Part shown: positions 43,051 through 52,519 of the stretch, in pieces
Numbering within the stretch: position 1 is the stretch's first letter
How the letters are laid out: each line of letters starts with the position of its first letter
The notes under the pieces: generated by a model
What the model was told of the DNA's origin: nothing
Database searches by the model: none
What the model saw: only the letters and a program-made list of their open reading frames with translations
Program-made: the position numbers and the translations under genes
Assembly: GCF_022549695.1 (NCBI RefSeq)
Contig: NZ_JAKZGS010000005.1
Location: forward strand, 1-64,000
DNA length: 64,000 bases
DNA from: Belliella calami
Lineage (GTDB): Bacteria; Bacteroidota; Bacteroidia; Cytophagales; Cyclobacteriaceae
Reading direction: 5' to 3'

Positions 43051-46000
43051 TCAATCCTCTTCTGTTTTAAACTCTTTTGGGCTTTGACCATAGTGTTTTT
43101 TGAAAACTTTACCAAAATAGGCTACATCCTGAAAACCTACGGCATAGGAAACATCGGCTACTCTGTACTTCCCGGAAGAAAGCATTTTTTTTGCCTCTTT
43201 CATCCTAAATTCCTTGATCAAGTCAGAAGGCGATAACCCTGTCATAGCCTTCAATTTCCTGAAAAGATGTACCCTACTCAATCCGACTTCATCACCAAGA
43301 GCGTCAACTGTCAAGTTTGGCTTGTCAAGTTGTCCCAGAATAGCCTTGTAAACTTTATCCATCAGAAGCTCATCTTGGCAACTTATTTTTGTCTTGAATT
43401 CGGGGATTGCACCTCTGCCTTTAAGGTATTTTTCCTGAAGTAGCTTTCTGTTGTGTAAGATGCTCTTCACCTTCGCCTTGAGTTCGATGATGTTAAAAGG
43501 TTTGCTAATATAATCATCTGCACCATTTTCCAAACCTTCCAACTTATTTTGCTGGGCATTTTTTGCGGTCAAAAGAATTATTGGAATATGACTGAGGATC
43601 GGATTGCTTTTTATAGATTTACAAAATTCGTATCCATCCATTTCTGGCATCATCACATCTGAAATGATTAAAGAAGGCCCTTTTTCGATAGCCTTTTTCA
43701 ATGCTGAAACGCCATTTTTCGCTGTCACTATATCATAAGATTTTTTGAATTCTGCTTTCAAATATCCTTTTAATTCAACGTTATCCTCTACTATCAGCAG
43801 TAATTGTTTTTCTTCATTTTGGTCATTATTGATTTCTGTTGAAGAAATCAGCGTGGTATGCTGGTATTCGAGTGGAATGGGTTTCACAAAAGGCTTGGGA
43901 GGTTTCACAACATCCTCCCCTTTTTTGAAAGGTAAAAAATCCAAAATCAAATCAAACTGCGAACCTTCACCAGGCTCACTATGAACTATAATCTGACCTC
44001 CCAAGATCTCAACAAGAGAATGTGTAAGAGATAGTCCTATTCCTGCTCCATATTGTCCCTTACCTTCTTTGAAAAACCTATCGAAAACTTTCGGTAATGC
44101 TTCTTTTCCAATTCCCATTCCCGTATCCTTGATCGAAAAATGATATCCTTTTTCAGCTTTGGATACCACCACTGAAATCTCTCCTCCAGCAGGGGTAAAT
44201 TTGAAGGCATTTGACAAAAGGTTGAAAAGGATCTTTTCTACCTTATCCTGATCGATCATCAATGCTACCGCAGGAACATCAATCAGTTGAAATTCCAGCT
44301 TGATTTTTTGTTTATCAGCTAAACCTTTAAAACTTCCAACCACTTCTTCCAGCAATTCTGAAAGATAAAGCGGCTTAGGGTTCAGGGTATGATGACCTGT
44401 TTCTATTTCCCTTATTTCCAAAATCTGATCAATCAGGTGTAAAAGTCTTTTGGAGTTGAACAACATGATTTTCAATCTGCTTTTCAACCAAAAATCTCCT
44501 GTCTTGGTAGCGATTATCTCTTCCAGAGGACTCAAAATCAAAGTCAGAGGTGTACGGAATTCATGCGAGACATCTATAAAATATTTGAGTTTGAGGTCAT
44601 GGATATCTTTCCATTTCTCCTTTTCCAATTGTTCCAATTTCAAGGTACTTTTCAATTGGGTACTTTTCACAGCATTATACCTTATCAGCAAAAATCCTCC
44701 TATAATCATAAAAGCATAAATGCACATTGCCCACCAAGTTTTCCAAGGAGGTGGCAAAATGACTATTTCTAAAGAAGTGGGGACATTATTCCAAACGCCG
44801 TCATTGTTTGAACCTTTTACCAAAAAGGTATAAGTACCGTCAGGAAGGTTTGTATAAGTAACGGATCTTCTTGCTGAAGCATAAACCCAATCCGGATCAA
44901 AACCTTCCAGCTTATAAGCATACTGGTTATTTTCCGGCCTGACAAAATTCAAGGCAGCAAAATCCAGAGAAAGAATAGATTGATAATAACTCAGTGTTAT
45001 TTTTTGGGTTTTATAGATACTTTCTTCCAAAATTTTAGTTTCATCCAGAGGAGAAACCCGCTGATTAGAAACACTAAGATCTGTAATGACGATTGGGGGA
45101 ATAAAATCGTTGTCAAAGAGTGATTTAGGATTGAAGCTTACATATCCATTACTTCCCCCGATCAGAAAATCTCCATTTTTTGTCTTGAAAAATGCTCCTT
45201 CGTTGATTTCCTCAAGTGGAAAACCGGAAGAATAATTATAATTTTTAAAAAGGCTGTTTTCGGAATTTTGTTCCATTTTCGTAAGACCATTGTAACAAAC
45301 GAACCATAATGCCCCTGAGTCATCTTGCATTGTACCGAGTACGATATTGTTTGAAAGACCATCTTCGGCATGGTATCTGAAAAATTCATTTGTCTTGGGA
45401 TCAAATCTAAAGACCCCTTCTCCATTTGAAGAAAGCCAAAACTCGCCACTCTTTGAGACAAAACAATGGTTGAATTCATCCGCCTGAATCACTTCTCCAT
45501 CTATTTCAATGTTGCTGTAGCTTGTAAAGGCTCCAGTATTCGAATCAAAAAACACAACTCCCCTACCCTTTGTAGCCAACAAAAGTTTGCCATCCGCTAA
45601 TGTTGCTATGTTTTTTACGGAATAATTGCCCAAATATTCCTGTAATTCTTCCCCTCCTTTGAAATTTTCAAAAAGTAAGGTTTTGGCATTGAAAAAAAAC
45701 AATCCTCCACGATCATCTGTTGCAATCCACAACCCTTCCGGCACTTCAATTATTGAATTGATAATGGCTTTATTCAAAAAATTATACTCTTTCTGAACTC
45801 CATTGGGATAGGATTTGGAATTTCCTGAATTCAAATTTATATGGTTTAACCCCTTCCTAAATACACCAGACCAAACCCTTCCATCTGTGGCTACATGGAG
45901 AGATTTGATGGTAGCTTGACCATCTCCAGATACTTGGTGCATTCCATCAGGTCCATATAGGTTCAGCCCTCCTCTTTCTGTACCAATAATTATCTCCCCA

Positions 46001-47133
46001 TCACTTGATTCTCCAAAAGCCCCCACGACATTATAGCTGAGAGAACCTTGCATCGATGGTCGATAATAGGCATGTTTGAAACGTTGGTTGTTTTGATCAA
46101 AAAAGTTGATTCCACCCATATAAGTACCTACCCAAATAGAACCTTTCCTGTCTAAAAGCAAAGACCTTACACTGCTGTGAGCCAAGCTTTTGGGATCAGC
46201 CTCAATAGGCTCAATCTTCACGTTTCTTCCTGATTTGTCAATGATATTCAAGCCATCAAAGGTTCCAACCCAAGTATTTCCTTCCAAATCGGTGAGAATA
46301 TCCCTCACATTGTTGTTTGAAAGAGACATGTTTGGATCGGAGGAATTGCTAGAATAATGATTTAATACATTTCCATTTTTGTCGATCTCTAACAAGCCAC
46401 TTCCATATGTTCCAACCCAAATATTTTCCCCTTCTATGTGGATTGTTTCAATCCTAGAACTTAGGGAACTTTCAGACTTGATCGTAATTTTTTCAGATTT
46501 CAGTCTTTTATCGACTTTATAAAGACCCAGTTTTGTCGTCCCTACATATACATTTCCATCAGAATCACCTTCAAGAGCACTTACCATTCCCATCAATTGA
46601 AAATCTTGATTTTCTTCACGGTAAAAAGTTTCTTTTTCTATGTCAAAATGAAATAACCCATACTTTCCGCCAATCCAAACCCTTCCCAATTCATCTACTA
46701 AAAGTGCATTGAATGCTGTAACATCATATTGGTTTTTGGGAAGTGAATAATTCTTGAAAAACCCTAATTTCCTATCAAAATAACTTAATCCATTCTCTGT
46801 GACTACCCAGATATTACCCAGTTTATCCTCCTTTATATCTGAGACAATATTTCCTCCTATACTTTCTTTCTGCCTAACATGATGTTTGAAAACTTCAAAA
46901 ACATATCCATCATATCTGTTGAGCCCGTCTCTTGTCCCTACCCAAACAAAGCCAAATGAATCTTGGTAAAGACACAAAACAGAACCTTGGGACAAGCCCT
47001 CTTGGATCCCTATTCTGTCGAATTTGAGATCCTTACCTTGCATTGTTTGACTATACACAGTACTACAAAGAAGGAAAATCAACAAACAAGTTGGAAGAAT
47101 CAGTTGCTTTATGCTTTGGTTTTTGGGTGACAT
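43051..47133 (-). CDS. Hybrid two-component system regulator (Reg_prop sensor, kinase, receiver, AraC)
   Basis: 1360 residues. Signal peptide; two seven-bladed propellers of Reg_prop repeats to about residue 690 (NIWVVTENGLSYFDR, RVWIGGKYGLFHFD); Y_Y_Y domain about 710-790; a membrane helix about 794-815; HisKA with phosphoacceptor H858 in DVSHEFRTPLTLIL; HATPase with NLLSNAFKFTP, DTGMGIGKEALPKVFDRFF and GAGIGLSL; receiver with D1159 in IISDVMMPEMDG and the lysine in ISKPF; C-terminal AraC HTH (GLSRVHLFRKLKAMTG; VADVSYAVGFQDVAYFGKVFKKHYG). It senses a periplasmic glycan fragment and activates transcription. It is downstream of the GH-D glycosidase gene, so that locus is the most likely target. 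Confidence 0.95.
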   Translation of the reverse strand: MSPKNQSIKQLILPTCLLIFLLCSTVYSQTMQGKDLKFDRIGIQEGLSQGSVLCLYQDSFGFVWVGTRDGLNRYDGYVFEVFKHHVRQKESIGGNIVSDIKEDKLGNIWVVTENGLSYFDRKLGFFKNYSLPKNQYDVTAFNALLVDELGRVWIGGKYGLFHFDIEKETFYREENQDFQLMGMVSALEGDSDGNVYVGTTKLGLYKVDKRLKSEKITIKSESSLSSRIETIHIEGENIWVGTYGSGLLEIDKNGNVLNHYSSNSSDPNMSLSNNNVRDILTDLEGNTWVGTFDGLNIIDKSGRNVKIEPIEADPKSLAHSSVRSLLLDRKGSIWVGTYMGGINFFDQNNQRFKHAYYRPSMQGSLSYNVVGAFGESSDGEIIIGTERGGLNLYGPDGMHQVSGDGQATIKSLHVATDGRVWSGVFRKGLNHINLNSGNSKSYPNGVQKEYNFLNKAIINSIIEVPEGLWIATDDRGGLFFFNAKTLLFENFKGGEELQEYLGNYSVKNIATLADGKLLLATKGRGVVFFDSNTGAFTSYSNIEIDGEVIQADEFNHCFVSKSGEFWLSSNGEGVFRFDPKTNEFFRYHAEDGLSNNIVLGTMQDDSGALWFVCYNGLTKMEQNSENSLFKNYNYSSGFPLEEINEGAFFKTKNGDFLIGGSNGYVSFNPKSLFDNDFIPPIVITDLSVSNQRVSPLDETKILEESIYKTQKITLSYYQSILSLDFAALNFVRPENNQYAYKLEGFDPDWVYASARRSVTYTNLPDGTYTFLVKGSNNDGVWNNVPTSLEIVILPPPWKTWWAMCIYAFMIIGGFLLIRYNAVKSTQLKSTLKLEQLEKEKWKDIHDLKLKYFIDVSHEFRTPLTLILSPLEEIIATKTGDFWLKSRLKIMLFNSKRLLHLIDQILEIREIETGHHTLNPKPLYLSELLEEVVGSFKGLADKQKIKLEFQLIDVPAVALMIDQDKVEKILFNLLSNAFKFTPAGGEISVVVSKAEKGYHFSIKDTGMGIGKEALPKVFDRFFKEGKGQYGAGIGLSLTHSLVEILGGQIIVHSEPGEGSQFDLILDFLPFKKGEDVVKPPKPFVKPIPLEYQHTTLISSTEINNDQNEEKQLLLIVEDNVELKGYLKAEFKKSYDIVTAKNGVSALKKAIEKGPSLIISDVMMPEMDGYEFCKSIKSNPILSHIPIILLTAKNAQQNKLEGLENGADDYISKPFNIIELKAKVKSILHNRKLLQEKYLKGRGAIPEFKTKISCQDELLMDKVYKAILGQLDKPNLTVDALGDEVGLSRVHLFRKLKAMTGLSPSDLIKEFRMKEAKKMLSSGKYRVADVSYAVGFQDVAYFGKVFKKHYGQSPKEFKTEED

Positions 47134-47269
47134 TGCTAAATTTAATTAAAAATGAGCATGAAATTATAACGAACAAATCTCGACTCAAAAATTCTTGTGT
47201 TAAATTTATGTTGCTTCATCAATTTGGATCTCTAATTTTTATTTGCAAGAAAATTGAAAAAGGATCATT

Positions 47270-49306
47270 TTATTGCTTTTCCAACTTGAAAACACAGAAA
47301 GAATAATGCTTTTGAAACTTAACCTGAATCCCATTTTCTAAAATTTGCGTTTCAAATTCATCACCAAAAAGAATGGAAGCTTTTCCATATTTCCTTGGCA
47401 GAGGGAAGGTATGACTGTCAGTGTCTGTCAATTCTCTGTAGACAAGAAGGTAGTCAACCTCTTCCGCTTCTATTAGAAACCCAGTCCAGGAGCTACCAGA
47501 AGGTTCCTCTCCAATTGGTATAACCAAACCTGAATGAATATCATGGGCAAATGTTCTGTATTCAGAAATTATGGTTGATAGGGAATCCTTGACATCCTCA
47601 AGACCGCTCAATTCCATCCATGCCAAAGGCTGTCCAACCAAACTAGCCGCAAAAGCATATCTTTGCCCCACATGAAATGGTGCATGGGGATCATCTTCTC
47701 CATATTTGTCTTTATTTCTACCTACATTCAACCATTCTGCTTGAAGCCTAGCAGCGGGCATATATCCTGAAAGCAACCATAAATTCCGCAAGGTTCTATA
47801 TGGAAAATAATTTCCCCAATCGGTATATCTATTTTCAAGAAATACATTTCCATATTCCTGAAAAAAATGGTATCCAGTCCTTTTTCCCGCAGTCACGTCA
47901 AGATTGAATACAACCTTTCCATTGCAGTGTCTCATGACTTTATCGAAAAGGTTTTTGATATTTTTTTCTGCTTTTTTGCTCCCAAGAGCTAATCCATCTA
48001 TTTTAAATACCTTGATACCATATTCTTGATAAAATCCAATCAGTATATCCGCATCCCTTTCCCAATTGTTATATTCTTCTGCTTTGCTTGGATTAAACCA
48101 CAGACAAATTTCAACACCCTTTGCATTGCCTTCCTGGATGATCTTTGATAGCCCATTTGGAAAGCGTTCTTTATGGGGATTCCAGTCTTCCCTATTCCAA
48201 TCGTCCCACTTTTTCCCAGCTTTTGAAGCTGAATTTCGGGACAAGCCTTGTTGCCAACCATCATCAAGCTGAAGATGTGTAATTCCAAGAATGGAAGCCA
48301 TTTCGATTTCTTCCAAAATAAACTTTTCATTCATCCTTGAATCTTTGCTTCTATCTCCCCATGTATTAGCAAGAAGCATTTCGTCCCTATTAGCATCATA
48401 TTTTCGCAACTGTTGTTGGTATTTTATAATCGCCTTTTGTTTAGACCAATGATTTGATTTGCTGATCCCTCTTGCAAAACCATATACTTCATTCCAATTT
48501 TGCGGATCATATTCTTTTTCACCGATCCCAAGTCCATTTACTGCCACTCCCCAAGGATAGATGGTAAAATCAAATCCGGGGTAATTGGCCTGAGATGCTG
48601 CTATTGGGGAGTCTTTGATAAACCAAATTGCATTATCTGCATGTTTATCTACAGCATAAAGAATGTTTCCATCAACCTTTTGAGGCTGTCGGAATGGCTT
48701 AATGACTTTTACACTTACAGGATCATCATGATAGTCTGTGGCCTCTTTGAAGCTAATGACTTCATAATCCAAATGGTAAGGCTTTCCTGAAAAGACCCCA
48801 ACCCTATTGTCATTGGATCCAGACTCCTTTAATTCTTCTATCATCATCAAGTCTTCATTCATACTTGATTCCCAGGTAATATTTTGTTTGTTACCTTTTA
48901 TAAATGACTTTTGATAGAGTGCTCCTGAATTTGCAAACATTTTCAATGCATACCTAATCGCCAATGAATCTTCAGTTGATTCCAAGATAACTTCCAAATA
49001 TTCATGCTCTGTAGGGAAATCTTTTTTGTAGGCACTTCTAACGGATACATTTTCTATTTGATCAGCTACATGCGATAAAAAAAGATCAGGTTTTGGTGCC
49101 TTGCTTTTCCAAAAGATACCTTCCTCAAAACTATCTATCCCAAGTAAATGGAGTTGTCCATTCCATAAAAAATGATGGGCAGCCAAATCATTTGAAATAG
49201 TCAAGGTATCTCCATTCCAAGTTAATTGGGGGTTCTGTGCATTTATTTGACTATTGACAAAAAAGAAAAAGATATAAAGCCAAAATTTGACATTAGGATT
49301 TTGCAT
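47270..49306 (-). CDS. Clan GH-D glycoside hydrolase, alpha-galactosidase-like (GH36-type)
   Basis: 678 residues with signal peptide (residues 8-23, ending QINA). An N-terminal beta-sandwich (to about residue 300) precedes a TIM barrel with GH-D hallmarks: THLQLDDGWQQG, EICLWFNPSKAEEY, nucleophile D437 in KVFKIDG and a likely acid/base D496 in ENRYTDWGNYF. A C-terminal beta-domain follows. Compared with classical GH36, the WDxN nucleophile motif is replaced by FKIDG and the CSGGG block by NLDVTAGKR, so it is a divergent subgroup whose linkage specificity is uncertain. It probably removes an alpha-linked galactosyl-type unit in the periplasm. It is 4 bp after the phosphatase gene. Confidence 0.72.
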   Translation of the reverse strand: MQNPNVKFWLYIFFFFVNSQINAQNPQLTWNGDTLTISNDLAAHHFLWNGQLHLLGIDSFEEGIFWKSKAPKPDLFLSHVADQIENVSVRSAYKKDFPTEHEYLEVILESTEDSLAIRYALKMFANSGALYQKSFIKGNKQNITWESSMNEDLMMIEELKESGSNDNRVGVFSGKPYHLDYEVISFKEATDYHDDPVSVKVIKPFRQPQKVDGNILYAVDKHADNAIWFIKDSPIAASQANYPGFDFTIYPWGVAVNGLGIGEKEYDPQNWNEVYGFARGISKSNHWSKQKAIIKYQQQLRKYDANRDEMLLANTWGDRSKDSRMNEKFILEEIEMASILGITHLQLDDGWQQGLSRNSASKAGKKWDDWNREDWNPHKERFPNGLSKIIQEGNAKGVEICLWFNPSKAEEYNNWERDADILIGFYQEYGIKVFKIDGLALGSKKAEKNIKNLFDKVMRHCNGKVVFNLDVTAGKRTGYHFFQEYGNVFLENRYTDWGNYFPYRTLRNLWLLSGYMPAARLQAEWLNVGRNKDKYGEDDPHAPFHVGQRYAFAASLVGQPLAWMELSGLEDVKDSLSTIISEYRTFAHDIHSGLVIPIGEEPSGSSWTGFLIEAEEVDYLLVYRELTDTDSHTFPLPRKYGKASILFGDEFETQILENGIQVKFQKHYSFCVFKLEKQ

Positions 49307-49310
49307 GGAA

Positions 49311-50606
49311 TCAATAGTTTAGGTTCTCTATCAATTCGTTAATACCTGAGGATGTTTTTTTGATTTCGAATTTATCAAACAAGGATCCATCTGTCTTAAA
49401 GGACTCAAAGACAATCTTATTGGTTTCCACTGAAATCACCTGGAATGTCTGAAGATTTTGTGCTTTTTTTTGCATCCATGGGTGGTTACTGATGGGATAC
49501 ATTTTTCTACCAGCCACAGATACCACATAGACAGTCCCAGATGCTTCATCCCACTCATTGAGCTCTGAATCGACTTTGTTGCCCCTTGCATATACATGGT
49601 CATGGCCTTGGAGGACTAAGTCAACCTTGTATTTGTCCAACAAAGGCTTCCAATTTCTCAAGACTCCTTCATTGATCCTTCCTTCGGCCGCAGAAATCAC
49701 CGGATGGTGAAACATGACAACAGTCCAGGTATGGGGGTTATCTTTCAATTTTCCCTCAAGCCAAGATACTTGGTTTTCGATCTGTTCATTGGAATTGAGC
49801 ATGATGAATCTGCAATTTCCATAGTCCACTGAATAAGCTGTATTTGCCAATTCTTTTGGTCCGTTTTGTGGGAAATTGAAGTGTGGGTTCCATAAGGGAC
49901 TGATCCCTATTTTTTCACCTTTTTCATTTTTAACATATTCATGGTTGCCCGGAACAATAATCTGTGGGACAGAATTAATCATGGAACTACCTGCCCAAAA
50001 CCACTCAGCCCATTCATAGTCATTTTGGGAATGGTTAATCAAATCCCCAACATGCATGACAAACTTTGCATCAGGGGCTTTTTTCGATGCGGACTGCACC
50101 ACCCTTGACCATAGGCTGTACAAATCACTTTGGGCATCTCCCAAGTAGATAAATTTAAAACTTTCCTCTAGAATATTGGTGTCAAAATCAATCCAAGAAC
50201 TCCAGTTATCCCCACTTCCTACCCTGTATGAATAGCTCGAATTGGGAATCAGATTTTCTATCTTTACAGAATGGTAGCGTGCCGAATCTTTTTGGAGGCT
50301 TACAAAAAGAACACTCTTTGCATTAAAAATATCTGGGTCTTTATAGAAATCAACTGAGCCATCATTTTGGGCAATTTGCAGTTCTTGAGTAGCTTCAGCT
50401 GTAATTGTACGCCAAGTAAACACTCTTTCCGAATAGGGATTTTCCCCAAAACCCATGATCAACCTGTCTGGGATAGCAGAAGCTTTAAATGGAATCTGTG
50501 GGTTTTCTGTAGGTGTATTCTTTTCCAGACTTTGGGAAAAAGACAGTGAATAAAAAAATACCACGTAGGTAAAGATGGCTGATTTGATAAAGATTTCTTT
50601 AAACAT
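49311..50606 (-). CDS. Purple acid phosphatase-type metallophosphoesterase
   Basis: 431 residues with a signal peptide (ending SLSFS). An N-terminal fibronectin-like domain (PDRLIMGFGENPYSERVFTWRT; NSSYSYRVGSGDNW) precedes a calcineurin-like catalytic domain. Metal-site motifs are KFIYLGDAQSDL, FVMHVGDLINHS, IIVPGNHEYVKN, MFHHPVIS and LVLQGHDHVYARG, the five-block set of this fold. It should hydrolyse phosphate esters in the periplasm or at the surface. The gene is coupled to the GH-D glycosidase gene (4 bp), suggesting a phosphate-bearing glycoside substrate (inference). Confidence 0.9.
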   Translation of the reverse strand: MFKEIFIKSAIFTYVVFFYSLSFSQSLEKNTPTENPQIPFKASAIPDRLIMGFGENPYSERVFTWRTITAEATQELQIAQNDGSVDFYKDPDIFNAKSVLFVSLQKDSARYHSVKIENLIPNSSYSYRVGSGDNWSSWIDFDTNILEESFKFIYLGDAQSDLYSLWSRVVQSASKKAPDAKFVMHVGDLINHSQNDYEWAEWFWAGSSMINSVPQIIVPGNHEYVKNEKGEKIGISPLWNPHFNFPQNGPKELANTAYSVDYGNCRFIMLNSNEQIENQVSWLEGKLKDNPHTWTVVMFHHPVISAAEGRINEGVLRNWKPLLDKYKVDLVLQGHDHVYARGNKVDSELNEWDEASGTVYVVSVAGRKMYPISNHPWMQKKAQNLQTFQVISVETNKIVFESFKTDGSLFDKFEIKKTSSGINELIENLNY

Positions 50607-50936
50607 TGATATCCTGTCTTTTTTGGGAGTTTAAATTCACTGATTTTGACCTGAGTTTAAATACAGGAAATACAAACACTTTGATATTTGCAAAGTATAA
50701 AATTGCCAATTGAATCAATCTAACAGCTGCTTATCCGCTTTTTTAACACTAATAAATCAAGCAAACCATCAAGATGCTAATAATCCTCAATTTTCAAGGG
50801 TTAGAAAATTCCCTAATTGGAAAAACAATTATGACTAATAGCTATGTAATGGATCTGCATGCTCAATTATTTTATACAACATAAAAGCAGAAACTGGCCT
50901 ATCCTAAGACGGACCAGTTTCAGTGAATTTATATTA
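50607..50936. other. Spacer with candidate terminator
   Basis: AT-rich, 330 bp. At 50890-50921 GAAACTGG pairs with CCAGTTTC, just after the end of the lipoprotein gene on the minus strand, and probably terminates or attenuates that unit. No gene was found, and no exact consensus promoter for the phosphatase gene. Confidence 0.5.
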
Positions 50937-52487
50937 TTATCTGATAGATCCATTTGGATTTTTCACCCATCCTGCTGTCCAGTCACTTGAGGCATTTTGA
51001 ACTGCACCAACAAAAGCAGCTGATGAAAACCCTGTGATTGTGCTTGGATTGAATTCAGAAACCTGAGCTGTGGTAGGTATAAAATTGTTTGTTGCTATTC
51101 CTGGTATTTCAGTCAAAATAGGAGTATTACCATCCAAACCTGTAACATTGTTGAAGAATGGGTTCTGGAATACTCCCTGATCATCGATAAAACCTCTAAA
51201 TGGATTTCCATTTGAAGTATCATCCCTATAGGGGTCGGAGTCCACATTGAATATAAAGCTGTACGCAAAGATTGTTTCACCGTTTAGATCACTGATATTC
51301 ACATTGTCATTCAACCTCAGCCCTCTTCTTGGGAAATCCGCAATGATTGTATTGTAAATCTTCCCACTGCTTGCTGCCCTCATTCTTATACCCGATGTGT
51401 TCTCAGCATCCATTCCTGGACCTATTACGGTAAAGTTTGAGATTGTTGGGGAAGCTGTTTCTCTGATATCCATTTCAGAATTATCACCCCAAGTTTGGCT
51501 AATCAATGAAATTCCAAACTGAAGATTACCCGAGTAGGCATCTCCGATCCTAAATCCTCCACCTTCACAATCGGTAGTCACAATGTAACTCATATTAACA
51601 TCCCCATTGGTAGGCATAATTCCTTCTCCTGCTGCCCTAAATACCTGGATGTGGTCTATTGTAGTACCACTACCCACATTCTGTAACCTGAAATTTCTGG
51701 CATTTCCATATTCAAATCTAATATAGCTGTAAGTCCCACTATTCGATCCATCACCTGTTCCCCTAATATTGAATACACCCCAATCTCCAGAATCCTGAGA
51801 TTCTGTCAAGACATTCACCGACGTAAATACAACTGGTTTTTCGGCTGAGCCTATAATTTCAGCTTCTGCCCCTTCATTGATCACGATGTCGGTCAGCAGA
51901 TCACCATCAGTTCCCAGATATACTTCAACCCCTTCCTGAATGGTCAAGGAAGATCCAGCAGTAAAGCTTAATGTGCTTTCAATAAAATATTTCCTCCCTG
52001 CAATAAACCTAATGTCATTTTCCACCAATCCATCTACCGGAATCTCGACATTGTACAATGTTTCTCCGCCAATCGTAATCGTATCATAAGCCAATGCTAT
52101 GACTTTCAATGCTACTCTCTCAGAACTCGTACCCTGCGTGTTAAAAACCGCAAATTCAAAATCAAACTCTTGGCCTTCTATTGCATTTGCCGGTACTGTC
52201 TGATTTGTATAGGTGTATGTCGTGGCTGCAGCTTGAAGTGGGACTACTTCCAAAACGCCGCCATCCCTATACACAACCAATTCTCTATTATTTCCATCTG
52301 TAGCAATATTCAGGTTAACAGTGATTGTCTGTCCCCTTCTTACCTCGAAACTATTACCACCCTCTATTGAAATTGTGGGGTTTGGCAAGTTTGGCTGTTC
52401 ATCATCCCCACAGGAAAACATACCTAGTGAGAGCATTGAGAGGCTGAAAATCAGCACTCTTAAACGGTTAAGATTTAAATGTTTCAT
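50937..52487 (-). CDS. Beta-helix-like surface lipoprotein (paralogue A)
   Basis: 516 residues from ATG 52487; the frame is open a further 28 codons upstream, but that extension has no signal peptide whereas the internal start gives one with lipid cysteine C26 (MFSCGDDEQ). Acidic residues after the cysteine suggest surface exposure. Two Ig-like strands (to about 140) are followed by a region with SLTIQEGVEVYLGTDGDLL, KPVVFTSVNVL, DWGVFNIRG and IRFEYGNARNF, the regular pattern of a right-handed beta-helix. The C-terminus SAAFVGAVQNASSDWTAGW matches its neighbour, so the two are paralogues. Function is unknown; position next to a TonB receptor suggests a substrate-binding partner. Confidence 0.72.
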   Translation of the reverse strand: MKHLNLNRLRVLIFSLSMLSLGMFSCGDDEQPNLPNPTISIEGGNSFEVRRGQTITVNLNIATDGNNRELVVYRDGGVLEVVPLQAAATTYTYTNQTVPANAIEGQEFDFEFAVFNTQGTSSERVALKVIALAYDTITIGGETLYNVEIPVDGLVENDIRFIAGRKYFIESTLSFTAGSSLTIQEGVEVYLGTDGDLLTDIVINEGAEAEIIGSAEKPVVFTSVNVLTESQDSGDWGVFNIRGTGDGSNSGTYSYIRFEYGNARNFRLQNVGSGTTIDHIQVFRAAGEGIMPTNGDVNMSYIVTTDCEGGGFRIGDAYSGNLQFGISLISQTWGDNSEMDIRETASPTISNFTVIGPGMDAENTSGIRMRAASSGKIYNTIIADFPRRGLRLNDNVNISDLNGETIFAYSFIFNVDSDPYRDDTSNGNPFRGFIDDQGVFQNPFFNNVTGLDGNTPILTEIPGIATNNFIPTTAQVSEFNPSTITGFSSAAFVGAVQNASSDWTAGWVKNPNGSIR

Positions 52488-52519
52488 GGCAATGTATTTT
52501 ATTTTAGTATGAATATTGA